DNA of 64,000 bases from Verrucomicrobiota bacterium (GCA_023386835.1 JAEWIY010000006.1:1-64000); one strand, 5' to 3'; numbered from the stretch's first letter, positions 1 through 8,294 are shown. The notes: generated from the letters alone by a model not told the origin. Translations and numbers: made by a program.

Positions 1-562
1 GCATGACATTCATCGCGAACGCGGTGCAGAGCCCGATGCGCCGCACCAGGACGCGGCTCTCCGCCGCCTCGGCAGCTGCGCCTCCCGCCGGTCCGAGCAG
101 GTAATTGAACTTCTGCAGGGTCGCGGCGAACTCGGCGGCCACAAACACACCCGGCTGCCAACTCAGGCGCAGCTGACCCGTCTGCGCGTTGATCTCTATC
201 CGCCCGGCGCCGGGTTGCTGCCGGAAGATGCGCTCGATCAACCAGACGCACCCCGCGCAGGAAAGCCCCTGGACCGCCAACGTCACGCGCGCCGCGCGGC
301 CTTCCGTCGCGCCCTGCTCCGCTTCCGCCTGCAACTGCTGCAACCAGCCATAATCCCGCGGCTGCAGGAGAGCGGAATCCGCCGGGGTGGTCACATCGTC
401 CTTGATCCGGTAATACGCCTCAAACCCCGCGTCATGAACCATCTGATACACGTACCGGCACCCGGCACAGCAGAACTCGCCCGTGGGCGAAGGCACGCCG
501 CAATGTTTGCACACCGGCGTGGCGCGTCCCGTCTGGGTCTTTCCTGTCATCGTCTGGCTCAT
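1..562 (-). CDS. ccoI: CcoI/FixI heavy-metal P-type ATPase, N-terminal part
   Basis: Copper-exporting P1B ATPase that supplies copper for cbb3 oxidase assembly; only the N-terminal ~187 residues lie inside the window and the gene continues past the left edge. Translation from the ATG at 562 gives a Cys-rich N-terminal domain (CKHCG near residue 18, then CCAGCRYVY) typical of CcoI-type ATPases, followed by a heavy-metal-associated domain with GLSCAGC near residue 100. It is the last visible gene of the cco operon, about 80 bp downstream of the SafE-like gene. The family call is firm from these two metal motifs and the context; the catalytic DKTGT region is outside the window. Confidence 0.9.
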   Translation of the reverse strand, partial: MSQTMTGKTQTGRATPVCKHCGVPSPTGEFCCAGCRYVYQMVHDAGFEAYYRIKDDVTTPADSALLQPRDYGWLQQLQAEAEQGATEGRAARVTLAVQGLSCAGCVWLIERIFRQQPGAGRIEINAQTGQLRLSWQPGVFVAAEFAATLQKFNYLLGPAGGAAAEAAESRVLVRRIGLCTAFAMNVM

Positions 563-639
563 GATTCCAAAGGTTTGTTTTGTTCAGCCTCTCGCTCGCT
601 CCGTCCGGCTCCCTGCTCCCTGCGCCTGGCTCCCTTCTC

Positions 640-1335
640 CTAATAACAGAGCCACTGCCCGATCTCGGGGCCGGCGAAGCCGAGGGTGCCGCGCAGCCGC
701 CAGCCGATGACGACCGCAGCGGTCAGGGCGAGGCCGGTTTGAAAACGCTGCAACACGAGCGGACTGAGCCGGCGGCGCAAATGACTCCACTGGCTCTGCG
801 CAAGCCAGAGCAACGGGACCGTGCCGAGGCCGAACGCCAGCATGAACTCCGCCCCACGCGCCGCGGAGCCGGACAGCGCGGCCAGCGCGATCAGAAAATA
901 AAGCGGTCCACACGGCAGCAGCGGAGTCAACGCGCCCATAATGCCGGCCACCTGTGTCCGCGGCCGCCCGCGCAGTCGCGCCTGGATCCGCAACTGCACT
1001 CGCGACATCCAGCCGAGCCGCGGCAGGCGCCGATCGACCCGGAAGGCCACCATCAGAAAAAAAACCACCAGCACCCACGGCAGGTAACGAACGAGTGTGT
1101 CCGAGAAGAAGCCGGTGGGTACACGCCCCACCGCTCCGGCCACCAGCCCGAACAGCATGTATCCTCCGATGCGCGACACGTGGTAGACCGTGTTGATCGT
1201 GGTTGCGTCCGTGCGCTCCCCGCGCGCGGGGCCAAGCATGCAAAGCAGCGGACCACACATGCCCGCACAATGCAGGCTGGTCACGAGGCCGGCCACGAAG
1301 GCAGCCGCCGGAGTGTTGATCGAGGCCAGCTCCAT
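640..1335 (-). CDS. SafE/TauE (DsbD_2-like) membrane protein of the cco operon
   Basis: A 231-residue polytopic membrane protein of the sulfite exporter TauE/SafE, DsbD_2-like type that often sits in cbb3 oxidase assembly operons. The first helix carries SLHCAGMCGPL near residue 20 and a later helix carries LLPCGPLYF near residue 160; this pair of cysteine-proline-glycine helices is typical of the family and suggests metal or thiol handling in the inner membrane. It starts 9 bp after the stop of the 53-residue protein, so it is cotranscribed with ccoG and ccoI. The exact substrate is not known; a role in copper or haem delivery to the oxidase is inferred from context. Confidence 0.85.
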   Translation of the reverse strand: MELASINTPAAAFVAGLVTSLHCAGMCGPLLCMLGPARGERTDATTINTVYHVSRIGGYMLFGLVAGAVGRVPTGFFSDTLVRYLPWVLVVFFLMVAFRVDRRLPRLGWMSRVQLRIQARLRGRPRTQVAGIMGALTPLLPCGPLYFLIALAALSGSAARGAEFMLAFGLGTVPLLWLAQSQWSHLRRRLSPLVLQRFQTGLALTAAVVIGWRLRGTLGFAGPEIGQWLCY

Positions 1336-1344
1336 GTTGCGTCC

Positions 1345-1506
1345 TCAGTTCTTCTCCGGTGCCGCCACCGACCGGTGCTCGAGCGGAACGGTCTGCACCG
1401 GGTTGCGGCGCGCGATCGTGAAAAGCACCGTCCACGCGCCCAGCAGCAGCGCAAAGAGGCCCAGCACCGCGGCCCAGAGGGTCCAGTCACCCGAGAGCTT
1501 TTTCAT
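1345..1506 (-). CDS. 53-residue single-pass membrane protein in cco operon
   Basis: A short gene whose ATG (1506-1504) overlaps the ccoG stop codon as ATGA, which points to translational coupling. The product has one hydrophobic segment (about residues 9-31, starting WTLWAAVLGLF) followed by a short basic and polar tail. FixH/CcoH is often encoded next to ccoG, but a FixH protein is about 150 residues, so this is either a very reduced FixH-like subunit or an unrelated small assembly factor. It does not match the CcoS pattern I know. The gene is supported by coupling, by its place between two clear genes and by a clean transmembrane segment; the function is unknown. Confidence 0.7.
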   Translation of the reverse strand: MKKLSGDWTLWAAVLGLFALLLGAWTVLFTIARRNPVQTVPLEHRSVAAPEKN

Positions 1507-2984
1507 GATCCCGCCTCCTCGCGCAGCAGCGCCGGATCCGGACCGACGAACTCGATTTCCCGTTTCAACGTGAACGAGCCCGCCTCATCCCGCACCTCGA
1601 CGGTGAGATGGAAACGGCCGGAATAGGTGGCGCGCGGCACCTGCAAGACGAGCGGCGTGACCAACTCGCCCATCGGCCCCACCGTCACCGCGGTCGAAAA
1701 TCCGGTCTGGATGAGGCCCGCCGGCGCGTCGGGCAGCGTGAGCACAAATTTCTGCTCGCTGTCGCGCTTGTTGACCAGCCGGACGAGGAACTGGTTGCGT
1801 AGTGACTCAGTGGCGACGAAGTACGGCGCCCCCTGCATTCGCGTGACACCGAGGCTCGCAGGGCGAATGGTGGAGGCGGCGAAGGTCGCCACGGCCGCGC
1901 CGATTACGAGCAGCGTCAGGTAAACCCACATCCGCCCCCGGATCCACCGGGTGCGCAAGCCGTCCAGGCCCGACTGCGAATCGTACCGGATCAGGCCGCG
2001 CGGGCGCTCCAGCTTGGTCATCACCTCGTCGCACGCGTCGATGCAAGCGGCGCAGCCGATGCACTCCATCTGCAGGCCCTGGCGGATGTCGATGCCGGTC
2101 GGGCAAACCTGCACGCAACGCAGGCAGTCGACACAATCGCCGACGGTGCGCTCGGGCGCCGAGACGGCGGCCGGCGTGGCTCCGCTCGCCAGTTCAACCA
2201 CCATCGGCCGGGCGGCGGCGGCGGAACGCCGGGGCTCACCGCGGCGCGCATCGTAACCGATGGTCATGGTGTGCTCATCGGTCAGCGCCGACTGCATGCG
2301 CCCGTAGGGGCAGATCACGATGCACATCTGCTCCCGGAACCAGGCGAAGTTGAAATAGAGCAGCCCCGCAAAAACGAAGACGAAGAGAAACGCGCTCCAG
2401 TGCTGGCCGGGCGCGGTGCTCATCATGCTCCACAACTCCGGGATCGAAACAAAGTACGCCAGGAACAGGTGCGCGATCACCGCGGACACCACGACAAAAG
2501 TCGTTTGCTTCAAGCCGCGTTTGGCGAGCTTCGACGCGGTCCAGGGCGCCTTGTCCAGCGCCCGGCGCTTGGTCGCGTCACCTTCGATCCACCGCTCAAT
2601 CCGGCGATAGACGTGGTCGAGGAACACCGTCTGCGGGCAGGCCCAACCGCACCACACGCGGCCGAGCAGGGCGGTGACGAAAAACAAACCGAAGCCCAGG
2701 CCGGTGATCAGGAAGAACAGCAACCACGCGTCCTGAAAGGCCAGCGTCAGGCCGAAGAGGTGAAACCGGCGCCCCGCAATATCGAGGAACACCGCCGGGT
2801 AACCGCCGAGCTTGATCCAGGGGAGCGACAGGTAGACCGCGATCAGCAGCCAGCCGGTCCAGCGGCGCCAGCGGGTGAAACGACCGCGCGCATCGGCGGG
2901 CTGGAGGAAGAGACGCGATCCGTCTTCGCGGATCGTGGTGACACGATTGAGATTCGGTTTTGGTGGGTGTAAGACGGCGGACAT
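1503..2984 (-). CDS. ccoG: Cytochrome c oxidase accessory protein CcoG (ferredoxin-like)
   Basis: Membrane protein with two [4Fe-4S] clusters that takes part in copper reduction and delivery during cbb3 oxidase maturation. The 493-residue product has several helices in the first 220 residues, the NosR/CcoG-type motifs CGWACP (112-117) and CIVICPYGR (221-229), then two ferredoxin clusters with Cys 284/287/290/294 and 308/311/314/318, one more helix near 355, and a C-terminal Ig-like domain. An Ala/Pro-rich insert at about 250-283 precedes the clusters. I chose the ATG at 2984 because translation from there gives the usual short hydrophilic N-terminus; an in-frame extension to 3065 is Arg-rich and unlikely. 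Confidence 0.93.
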   Translation of the reverse strand: MSAVLHPPKPNLNRVTTIREDGSRLFLQPADARGRFTRWRRWTGWLLIAVYLSLPWIKLGGYPAVFLDIAGRRFHLFGLTLAFQDAWLLFFLITGLGFGLFFVTALLGRVWCGWACPQTVFLDHVYRRIERWIEGDATKRRALDKAPWTASKLAKRGLKQTTFVVVSAVIAHLFLAYFVSIPELWSMMSTAPGQHWSAFLFVFVFAGLLYFNFAWFREQMCIVICPYGRMQSALTDEHTMTIGYDARRGEPRRSAAAARPMVVELASGATPAAVSAPERTVGDCVDCLRCVQVCPTGIDIRQGLQMECIGCAACIDACDEVMTKLERPRGLIRYDSQSGLDGLRTRWIRGRMWVYLTLLVIGAAVATFAASTIRPASLGVTRMQGAPYFVATESLRNQFLVRLVNKRDSEQKFVLTLPDAPAGLIQTGFSTAVTVGPMGELVTPLVLQVPRATYSGRFHLTVEVRDEAGSFTLKREIEFVGPDPALLREEAGS

Positions 2985-3076
2985 TGTTCGGGTTCCAGGC
3001 CTGGCGAACGGCGGCGGAAAAACCGTCGGGTCGGCCCGGAGGAGGCGGCGCGGCCGCCTTCTCATTCAGGACAAAC

Positions 3077-3616
3077 TTAGCTGGGCGGCTGGTGCTGGCT
3101 CAGAATGAAGGCGACCACCTCGCTCACCTTCTTCGTGCCGAGCACCGGTCCCCAGCTCGGCATGCCCTTGGTGAGCACGCCCTCGCTGACGACCTTGAGC
3201 ACATCGGTCGGCTTGTCGCCATGCAGCCACACTGTATCCACGAGGCTGGGACCGATGCCGCCGGCCAGGTTGGCACCGTGGCAGCTGGCGCAGGTGCTTT
3301 CAAAGGTCTGCTTGCCCGCGGCGGCGAGCACCGGATTCCGGCTCATCTTCCAGAGGTTGTCGTCATCGAGCACCTCGGTGGAGGCCATTTTGACCGCCTC
3401 GATGCGGGCCATCTCCTGGCTCACCCGCTCCCCGTCCGAGACCGCCACGCCAGACTGCGCGTAATAGAACCAGTAGCCGATCGAGAAGGCGATGGACACA
3501 TACAGAGTGAACAGCCACCAGTTTGGCATCCGGTTATCGAACTCCTCGATGCCGTCGAAGACGTGGGCGCGGACTTTCGTCTCCGGCCGTGGGTTGGGCT
3601 TGGCGGGCTCACTCAT
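3077..3616 (-). CDS. ccoP: cbb3 oxidase subunit III, CcoP with a single haem c
   Basis: Electron-transfer subunit of the cbb3 oxidase. The 179-residue product has the usual CcoP N-terminus (HVFDGIEEFDN, about 18-28), one transmembrane helix at about 33-52 and a single cytochrome c domain with CASCH at 109-113 and a likely Met ligand at 152. Classical CcoP is near 300 residues with two CXXCH motifs, so one haem domain is absent. The ATG overlaps the end of ccoQ (ccoQ stop at 3611-3609), so the two are translationally coupled. The reading frame is clean and the C-terminal helix is complete, so this looks like a real short form, not a broken gene. Confidence 0.93.
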   Translation of the reverse strand: MSEPAKPNPRPETKVRAHVFDGIEEFDNRMPNWWLFTLYVSIAFSIGYWFYYAQSGVAVSDGERVSQEMARIEAVKMASTEVLDDDNLWKMSRNPVLAAAGKQTFESTCASCHGANLAGGIGPSLVDTVWLHGDKPTDVLKVVSEGVLTKGMPSWGPVLGTKKVSEVVAFILSQHQPPS

Positions 3617-3788
3617 GATGGCGGGCGGCGGGTTGATCGTTGAAGGGAAGGTTGGCGAAGTGCTTCACCTGCGGGCGGCGCATGCGCAGCGCGCGGTAGA
3701 AAATGGTGACGTACACGGAGAGGGCCGTGATGAAGGCGATGAGCGTGAAGAGGCTCATCCAGTTCTCGAGGAGCAGTCGGCGAAACAT
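3609..3788 (-). CDS. ccoQ: cbb3 oxidase subunit CcoQ
   Basis: A 59-residue single-pass membrane protein between ccoNO and ccoP, the standard place for CcoQ, which stabilises the assembled oxidase. It starts at the ATG 3788-3786, has one hydrophobic helix at about residues 11-31 (MSLFTLIAFITAL) and then a basic segment and a His-rich end. Its stop codon lies inside the first codons of ccoP, so the genes overlap by 8 bp. Sequence is too short for a certain family match; the call rests on size, topology and position. Confidence 0.8.
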   Translation of the reverse strand: MFRRLLLENWMSLFTLIAFITALSVYVTIFYRALRMRRPQVKHFANLPFNDQPAARHHE

Positions 3789-3816
3789 GGGTCGGTGCGG
3801 TGGGCGTCGTTTCCTT

Positions 3817-3857
3817 CCTCAGGTCCTCCCGGCCGGGACGTCGCCGGGAGGCTGAGG
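3817..3857. promoter_or_regulatory. Strong intercistronic hairpin between ccoNO and ccoQ
   Basis: CCTCAG (3817-3822) pairs with CTGAGG (3852-3857) and CCTCCCGGC (3825-3833) pairs with GCCGGGAGG (3843-3851), giving about 15 GC-rich base pairs with a 2-nt bulge and a 9-nt loop. It lies in the 92-bp gap between ccoNO and ccoQ and lacks a T-run on the minus strand. It may protect the upstream ccoNO message or set subunit ratios; this role is inferred. Confidence 0.55.
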
Positions 3858-3880
3858 AGGGGAAAGGGAGCGGATCCGGG

Positions 3881-6193
3881 TTACTGGGCGGAGGCGGTGA
3901 GCGGCGTGACTTCCTCGTAACGGCCGAGGTGTTGCAGGTACGCGATCAGGGCCACGATCTCCTTTTCGGGCGCAACGTACGCGCCCGCTTCGCGCAGGTC
4001 GGCTGCAATGGATTTTGCCTGGGCTTCAACATCGGCCTGGATCTCCTCAGCGGTGCGTTCCGGGAATGGCACGCCAAGCGTGCGCTGGACCGCGATCTTG
4101 GTCGGCAGGGCCGCGACATCGGTGTTGCGCTCCAGCAGCCAGGGATAGGCCGGCATGTTGGAACCGGCGGAGATGGCGCGCGGATCCTCCATGTGCTGGA
4201 GGTGCCAGATATTGGGATACTTGCCGCCGACGCGCGCCAGGTCCGGACCCGTGCGGCGGGAGCCCCACTGATACGGGTGATCGTAGATCGACTCGCCCAG
4301 GCGCGAGTAGTCGCCGTAGCGCAGCACGTCGGGCACGAGCGTGCGGATCATCTGCGAGTGGCAGTTGTAGCAGCCCTCGCGGACGTAGATGTCGCGGCCG
4401 GCCAGCTCGAGCGGCGTGTAGGGAACCTGCAGGCGATCCTCCACATTGGCGGCCTTGTTGACGATCACGGTCGGCACGATCTGGATCAAACCACCGGCCG
4501 CCACCGCAATGAACGTCAGCACCGTGAACGGCGCCGCGCTGACCAGCAGGCGATCGTACCACGCGGCCCATTTCTTGCCGCGGGACTCGAAGTGCGCCCA
4601 GGCCAGGATCACGCACAACGCAGTGCCGAAGAGGCCGGCGATCTGCAGAACCGGTCCGCCAAAGAGCCACGTGCAGGCGAAGGCCGTACCGAGCACGCTG
4701 AAGAGAACCGGCGGATTAAACCAGGTGGCTCCCACCCCGAGCGGACGCTCAGCCGGCGTCGCGTGCTCGACGAAAACCTCCGTCGAGGCGTTGACCGGCA
4801 CGGAGCCGCGGATGGTGCGGTAGAGGTTGTAGGCCATCAGCAGCCAGCCCGTCAGGTACAGGCCGCCACCGACCACGCGCAGGAGCATCAACGGCCGGAT
4901 GCTGCTCAGCGTGTCGATGAAATTCGGATACGCGAGGACCGTGCCGTTCTCGACGGTGGCGTTGAGCATCAACCCCTGGGTGATGCCGGAGGTCCACATC
5001 GCCGCGACGTAGAGCAGGATGCCAACGGTCCCGATCCAGAAGTGCAGGTTGGCCAGGGAAGCGGAGAAGAGCGGCTTGCTCCACAGCCGGGGCGCCAGCC
5101 AGTAGAACATGCCGGCCGCCATGAAACCGTTCCAGCCGAGCGCGCCGGCATGGACGTGGCCGATGATCCAGTCGGAATAGTGGCCGAGTGCGTTGACCGA
5201 CTTGATCGAGAGCAACGGTCCCTCGAACGTCGCCATGCCGTAAAACGTCACGCCGGCGGCAAAGAACTTGATCACCGGATCAGACCGCAACTTGGACCAG
5301 GCGCCACGCAGCGTCAGCAGACCATTGAGCATGCCGCCCCACGACGGCGCCCAGAGCATGAGCGAGAACGTCATGCCGAGCATCTGCAGCCAGTTCGGCA
5401 GCGCTGTATTCAACAAATGGTGCGGACCGGCCCAGATGTAGACGAAGACCAGCGACCAGAAGTGGATCACCGAAAGCCGGTAGCTGTACACCGGACGCTC
5501 TGCCGCCTTCGGCAGAAAGTAGTACATGATGCCGAGGATCGGCGTGGTCAGGAAGAACGCCACGGCGTTGTGGCCGTACCACCACTGCACCAGGCCATCC
5601 TGCACGCCACCAAAGATCGGGTAACTGTGCAGCAGGCTCGTCGGGATCGAGAGGTGGTTGACGATGTAGAGCATCGCCACGGTGATGATCGTAGCGATGT
5701 AGAACCAGATCGCGACGTAGAGGCTGGGCTCGTTGCGACGCGCCAGCGTCCAGAAGAAGTTGATCGCGAAGACCACCCAGATCAGCGCGACCGCGACGTT
5801 GATCGGCCAGATCAATTCCGCGTACTCCTTGCCGCGCGTCAGCCCCAGCGGCAGCGTGATCGCCGCGCTGAGGATGATGGTCTGCCAACCCCAGAAATGC
5901 AGGTTCGAGAGAAAGTCGCTCGCGAGGCGCGCCTTCACCAACCGCTGGGTGGAATAGTAGATGCCGGCGAACATCATGTTGCCGACGAGCGCGAAGATCA
6001 CCGCGTTGGTGTGCAGCGGCCGAAGCCGGCCGAACGAAAGGAACGAGGTGTTGAAGTTGAGCTGGAAGAAATTCAGCTGCAGCGCGATCAGGACGCCGGC
6101 CAGCATGCCCACCGCTCCCCAAAAGATGGAGGCGAGCATGAACTGTCGAACGACCTTGTCGTTGTATTCAATCGTGACGGTGCGGGCGGACAT
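3881..6193 (-). CDS. ccoNO: Fused cbb3 oxidase subunits I and II (CcoN-CcoO)
   Basis: Catalytic core of the high-affinity cbb3 cytochrome c oxidase, which reduces O2 to water and pumps protons in the inner membrane. Residues 1 to about 480 are CcoN: His61 and His348 for the low-spin haem b, His208, His258 and His259 for CuB, Tyr252 for the His-Tyr crosslink, His346 for haem b3 and Glu324 in the proton path; all are one residue offset from the Pseudomonas stutzeri numbering. Residues about 490-770 are CcoO, with an anchor helix and one haem c site CYNCH at 608-612 with Met680. The two parts are in one frame with no internal stop, so this is a real fusion; CcoN and CcoO are normally separate. 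Confidence 0.96.
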   Translation of the reverse strand: MSARTVTIEYNDKVVRQFMLASIFWGAVGMLAGVLIALQLNFFQLNFNTSFLSFGRLRPLHTNAVIFALVGNMMFAGIYYSTQRLVKARLASDFLSNLHFWGWQTIILSAAITLPLGLTRGKEYAELIWPINVAVALIWVVFAINFFWTLARRNEPSLYVAIWFYIATIITVAMLYIVNHLSIPTSLLHSYPIFGGVQDGLVQWWYGHNAVAFFLTTPILGIMYYFLPKAAERPVYSYRLSVIHFWSLVFVYIWAGPHHLLNTALPNWLQMLGMTFSLMLWAPSWGGMLNGLLTLRGAWSKLRSDPVIKFFAAGVTFYGMATFEGPLLSIKSVNALGHYSDWIIGHVHAGALGWNGFMAAGMFYWLAPRLWSKPLFSASLANLHFWIGTVGILLYVAAMWTSGITQGLMLNATVENGTVLAYPNFIDTLSSIRPLMLLRVVGGGLYLTGWLLMAYNLYRTIRGSVPVNASTEVFVEHATPAERPLGVGATWFNPPVLFSVLGTAFACTWLFGGPVLQIAGLFGTALCVILAWAHFESRGKKWAAWYDRLLVSAAPFTVLTFIAVAAGGLIQIVPTVIVNKAANVEDRLQVPYTPLELAGRDIYVREGCYNCHSQMIRTLVPDVLRYGDYSRLGESIYDHPYQWGSRRTGPDLARVGGKYPNIWHLQHMEDPRAISAGSNMPAYPWLLERNTDVAALPTKIAVQRTLGVPFPERTAEEIQADVEAQAKSIAADLREAGAYVAPEKEIVALIAYLQHLGRYEEVTPLTASAQ

Positions 6194-6299
6194 TGGGAAA
6201 ATCGCTTGGAAGGAAGGATGCGGACGCGGCAGCGGGATCGCAGAAGAACTGGATCACCGCCTGAAACCTCCGGCCGGGAGGAGAGCCGCGGCCAGGTGC

Positions 6300-6575
6300 T
6301 CAGCCGTGCGCGTTGCGGCAATCCGGGCAGCGCGGGGCCGAACCGGCATCGCTTCCGCCATGCTTGCAGCCCCGCACGCGGCGAGGCTGACGGTCCTTGA
6401 GTTCGAGCACGATCGGGCCCGCGGTCGCAGGGCGGCGCTGTTCCTCGGCCAGCGGCAACAGCATCTCGCTTTCGGCGGAGCTGAAACGGTGCCGCGTGAA
6501 TTCGCGCAGGAAAAACAGCACGAAAGTGAGCACCAGACAAAGACTGATCGTGAGAGTGAGCGGAATGACAGCCAT
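6300..6575 (-). CDS. Small membrane protein with Cys/His tail, head of cco operon
   Basis: A 91-residue product: one transmembrane helix (about 4-23), a charged middle and a C-terminal tail with C70, H72, C83, C86 and H90 that could hold one metal ion. It lies 106 bp upstream of ccoNO on the same strand and is the first gene of the operon. The one-helix N-terminus recalls CcoS, an assembly factor for cbb3 oxidase, but the Cys/His tail is not a CcoS feature I know. A role in metal delivery to the oxidase is inferred only from position and the tail. The start at 6575 is the first ATG of the frame and gives the helix directly. Confidence 0.65.
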   Translation of the reverse strand: MAVIPLTLTISLCLVLTFVLFFLREFTRHRFSSAESEMLLPLAEEQRRPATAGPIVLELKDRQPRRVRGCKHGGSDAGSAPRCPDCRNAHG

Positions 6576-6887
6576 GGCGGTTGGCGGTGGGTGGTGAATG
6601 CGGAAAACTTCGGGCCAAATCCTACGTCAGCCCCGTCCCTGCTGCTGCGCGGCGCTTGGCCAGCGCTGTGCATATCTTGCTCCCTGTCGCTCGTGCGGAG
6701 CGCAGAAGATGCGCAGCCGAACGGCGGAGGCCGCGCCCCGGAGAAGCCGGCGGGAGGCGGGGTGCGGCGCACGTCGCCCGCAACTCGGGCGCGCGTAATT
6801 CCCGTGCCATCCGCTCACACAAGAACTGCACACGGTAAAACAAGGGGCGCGGAGCGACCGTGCAGCGGCTCTGGCACACTCCGTTAA
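6576..6887. other. Divergent intergenic region upstream of cco operon
   Basis: This 312-bp stretch separates the minus-strand cco operon from the plus-strand gene at 6888 and must carry both promoters. I see no TTGATNNNNATCAA-type FNR/ANR box, which is the usual oxygen-control site for cbb3 operons, no strong palindrome and no convincing short gene. Confidence 0.5.
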
Positions 6888-7376
6888 ATGCACGAGAGTT
6901 TCATTCGCGCGCTGTCTCGGCACCGCCCCACGCTCTGCACGCGTTGGGAAGCGTTGCTGCGCGCGGAGCGAATCAGCTCCCCCCTCGCCAACCCCGACAC
7001 GCTCGTGTTCCTGATGGACTATACCCTCGACCGCCTCTTCGACGAGTTGCGCAACCCGCGATTGCGTCGCCGCCGGCCGCGGGAGGAACGACCGCCCTGC
7101 CCCTGCGGGCGCAACCCGCTGCTCGCCTACTTCCACACGGCCGAGCAGGCCCTCATCGAGACGCTCTACGTGGCCGATTCCCAAACCGTCACGCCCACGG
7201 AGGAGGAGCGGGTCGTCACCCTCGACGCCCTTAAGCTCGCCATCCGTGAAGTGGGACGGCGCGAGATCGAATCGTTCTGCGCGGTTTGCCAAAACCAGAC
7301 AATCTGTCCCGCGCCAGCCGCCGCGAGAGGAGCCGCAGCTCCACTCGCCCAACTGGCGGCCGTTCCACCGGACTGA
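6888..7376 (+). CDS. Unknown cytoplasmic protein with five conserved-looking Cys
   Basis: A 162-residue soluble protein I do not recognise. The first 55 residues look helical (an RsbR-N-like or sensor-bundle feel, low certainty). It has CPC at 71-73 and CAVC at 131-134 with C140, so a metal or iron-sulfur site is possible. It runs divergently from the cco operon and ends 3 bp before the stop of the convergent PocR-AraC gene. Its placement between an oxygen-related operon and a ligand-sensing regulator makes a redox-sensing job conceivable, but nothing in the sequence proves it. Start at 6888 is the first ATG and gives a clean frame. Confidence 0.65.
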   Translation: MHESFIRALSRHRPTLCTRWEALLRAERISSPLANPDTLVFLMDYTLDRLFDELRNPRLRRRRPREERPPCPCGRNPLLAYFHTAEQALIETLYVADSQTVTPTEEERVVTLDALKLAIREVGRREIESFCAVCQNQTICPAPAAARGAAAPLAQLAAVPPD

Positions 7377-7379
7377 TGT

Positions 7380-8294
7380 TCAGCGCGCCGCGGCCGGCCC
7401 GTGCAGGCGCTCGCGATACACGGTGGGCGCCTCTCCCGCGATTTTGCGAAAGACGCGATTGAACTGGGAGAGCGACTGGAAACCCGCCTCGAAGGCCGCC
7501 TCGCTGATCCGCTTGTGCGGATTCAGCAGCAGATTCTTCACCTTCTCCACCCGGACGCGCGCCAGGTAGTCGGTGAAGGTCATGCCCGTCGCCTTCTTGA
7601 ACATCTTGCAGAAGTAGAAGGCGCTCATGTTGACAGCCTTCGCGACGTCCTCGAGTGCCAGGTCGTCGGCGTGTCGTTCCGAAATGAATACGCGGGCGCG
7701 GGCGATGGCCGGCGACTCCGCCTTCTCCTCCTTCACCATGAGCTGGTTGCTCAGGGTCGAGAGGTGCTGGGCGAAAATGGTGAGCAGGCGGAGGATCGAC
7801 TCGTACTGGTGCTTCGAGACCACGCGCGACTGGAACCACGCCTCCTCGAGCTGCTTGAGATCCGCCTCCGTGCCGAACTTCAGCAACTCACGCGTCGTGC
7901 GCGCGAACTCCTGCTTCGTCGGCTGGTGCAGCAGGATCTGCCCTGTCTGGAGGAACGCGACGAGGTTCTCACCGACCCGGATCGGCACGGCCGAATCACA
8001 CAGGCCGGCGAAACACTTCAGTGTCTTCGGCTCCAGCGCCGCTTCCTGTTCCACTTTCTGCTGCAGCATCAGGCAGGCGGAGCAGGAGTGGTTCGTCTTC
8101 GCCATCAATGCGCAGAATTTGTTCTCGTTCGGATCGCCGTGATGGGGCAGGTCGAACGCCTCGATCGGCCGCAGATTCAACGGCAAGCCCGTGGTGTCGC
8201 GGAACGCCTGCTGGTAGTCGCGGAAGATCTGAGACGACTTAAGCTGGGCGACCATGGCGCGGCTGCGCTTGGCGGGACTTTCGGTCAGGGACAT
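7380..8294 (-). CDS. AraC-family regulator with PocR sensory domain
   Basis: One-component transcription regulator. Residues about 20-170 form a PocR ligand-binding domain with a Cys-rich core (C61, C71, C74, C94, C99), and residues about 205-300 form the double helix-turn-helix DNA-binding domain of AraC proteins (EDVAKAVNMSAFYFCKMFKK, then ISEAAFEAGFQSLSQFNRVF). PocR domains are thought to sense small hydrocarbon or diol ligands. I chose the ATG at 8294 (304 residues); the longer frame to 8399 would overlap the divergent ldhA gene and adds a sequence of no known kind. The gene is convergent with the unknown at 6888 and divergent from ldhA, which it may control. Confidence 0.88.
   Translation of the reverse strand: MSLTESPAKRSRAMVAQLKSSQIFRDYQQAFRDTTGLPLNLRPIEAFDLPHHGDPNENKFCALMAKTNHSCSACLMLQQKVEQEAALEPKTLKCFAGLCDSAVPIRVGENLVAFLQTGQILLHQPTKQEFARTTRELLKFGTEADLKQLEEAWFQSRVVSKHQYESILRLLTIFAQHLSTLSNQLMVKEEKAESPAIARARVFISERHADDLALEDVAKAVNMSAFYFCKMFKKATGMTFTDYLARVRVEKVKNLLLNPHKRISEAAFEAGFQSLSQFNRVFRKIAGEAPTVYRERLHGPAAAR

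Noticed and set aside
3800..6400. 866-residue open frame on the plus strand opposite ccoNO
   Set aside because: Antisense shadow in GC-rich DNA: Arg/Glu/His-rich translation without domains, while the minus strand encodes an oxidase with all ligands.
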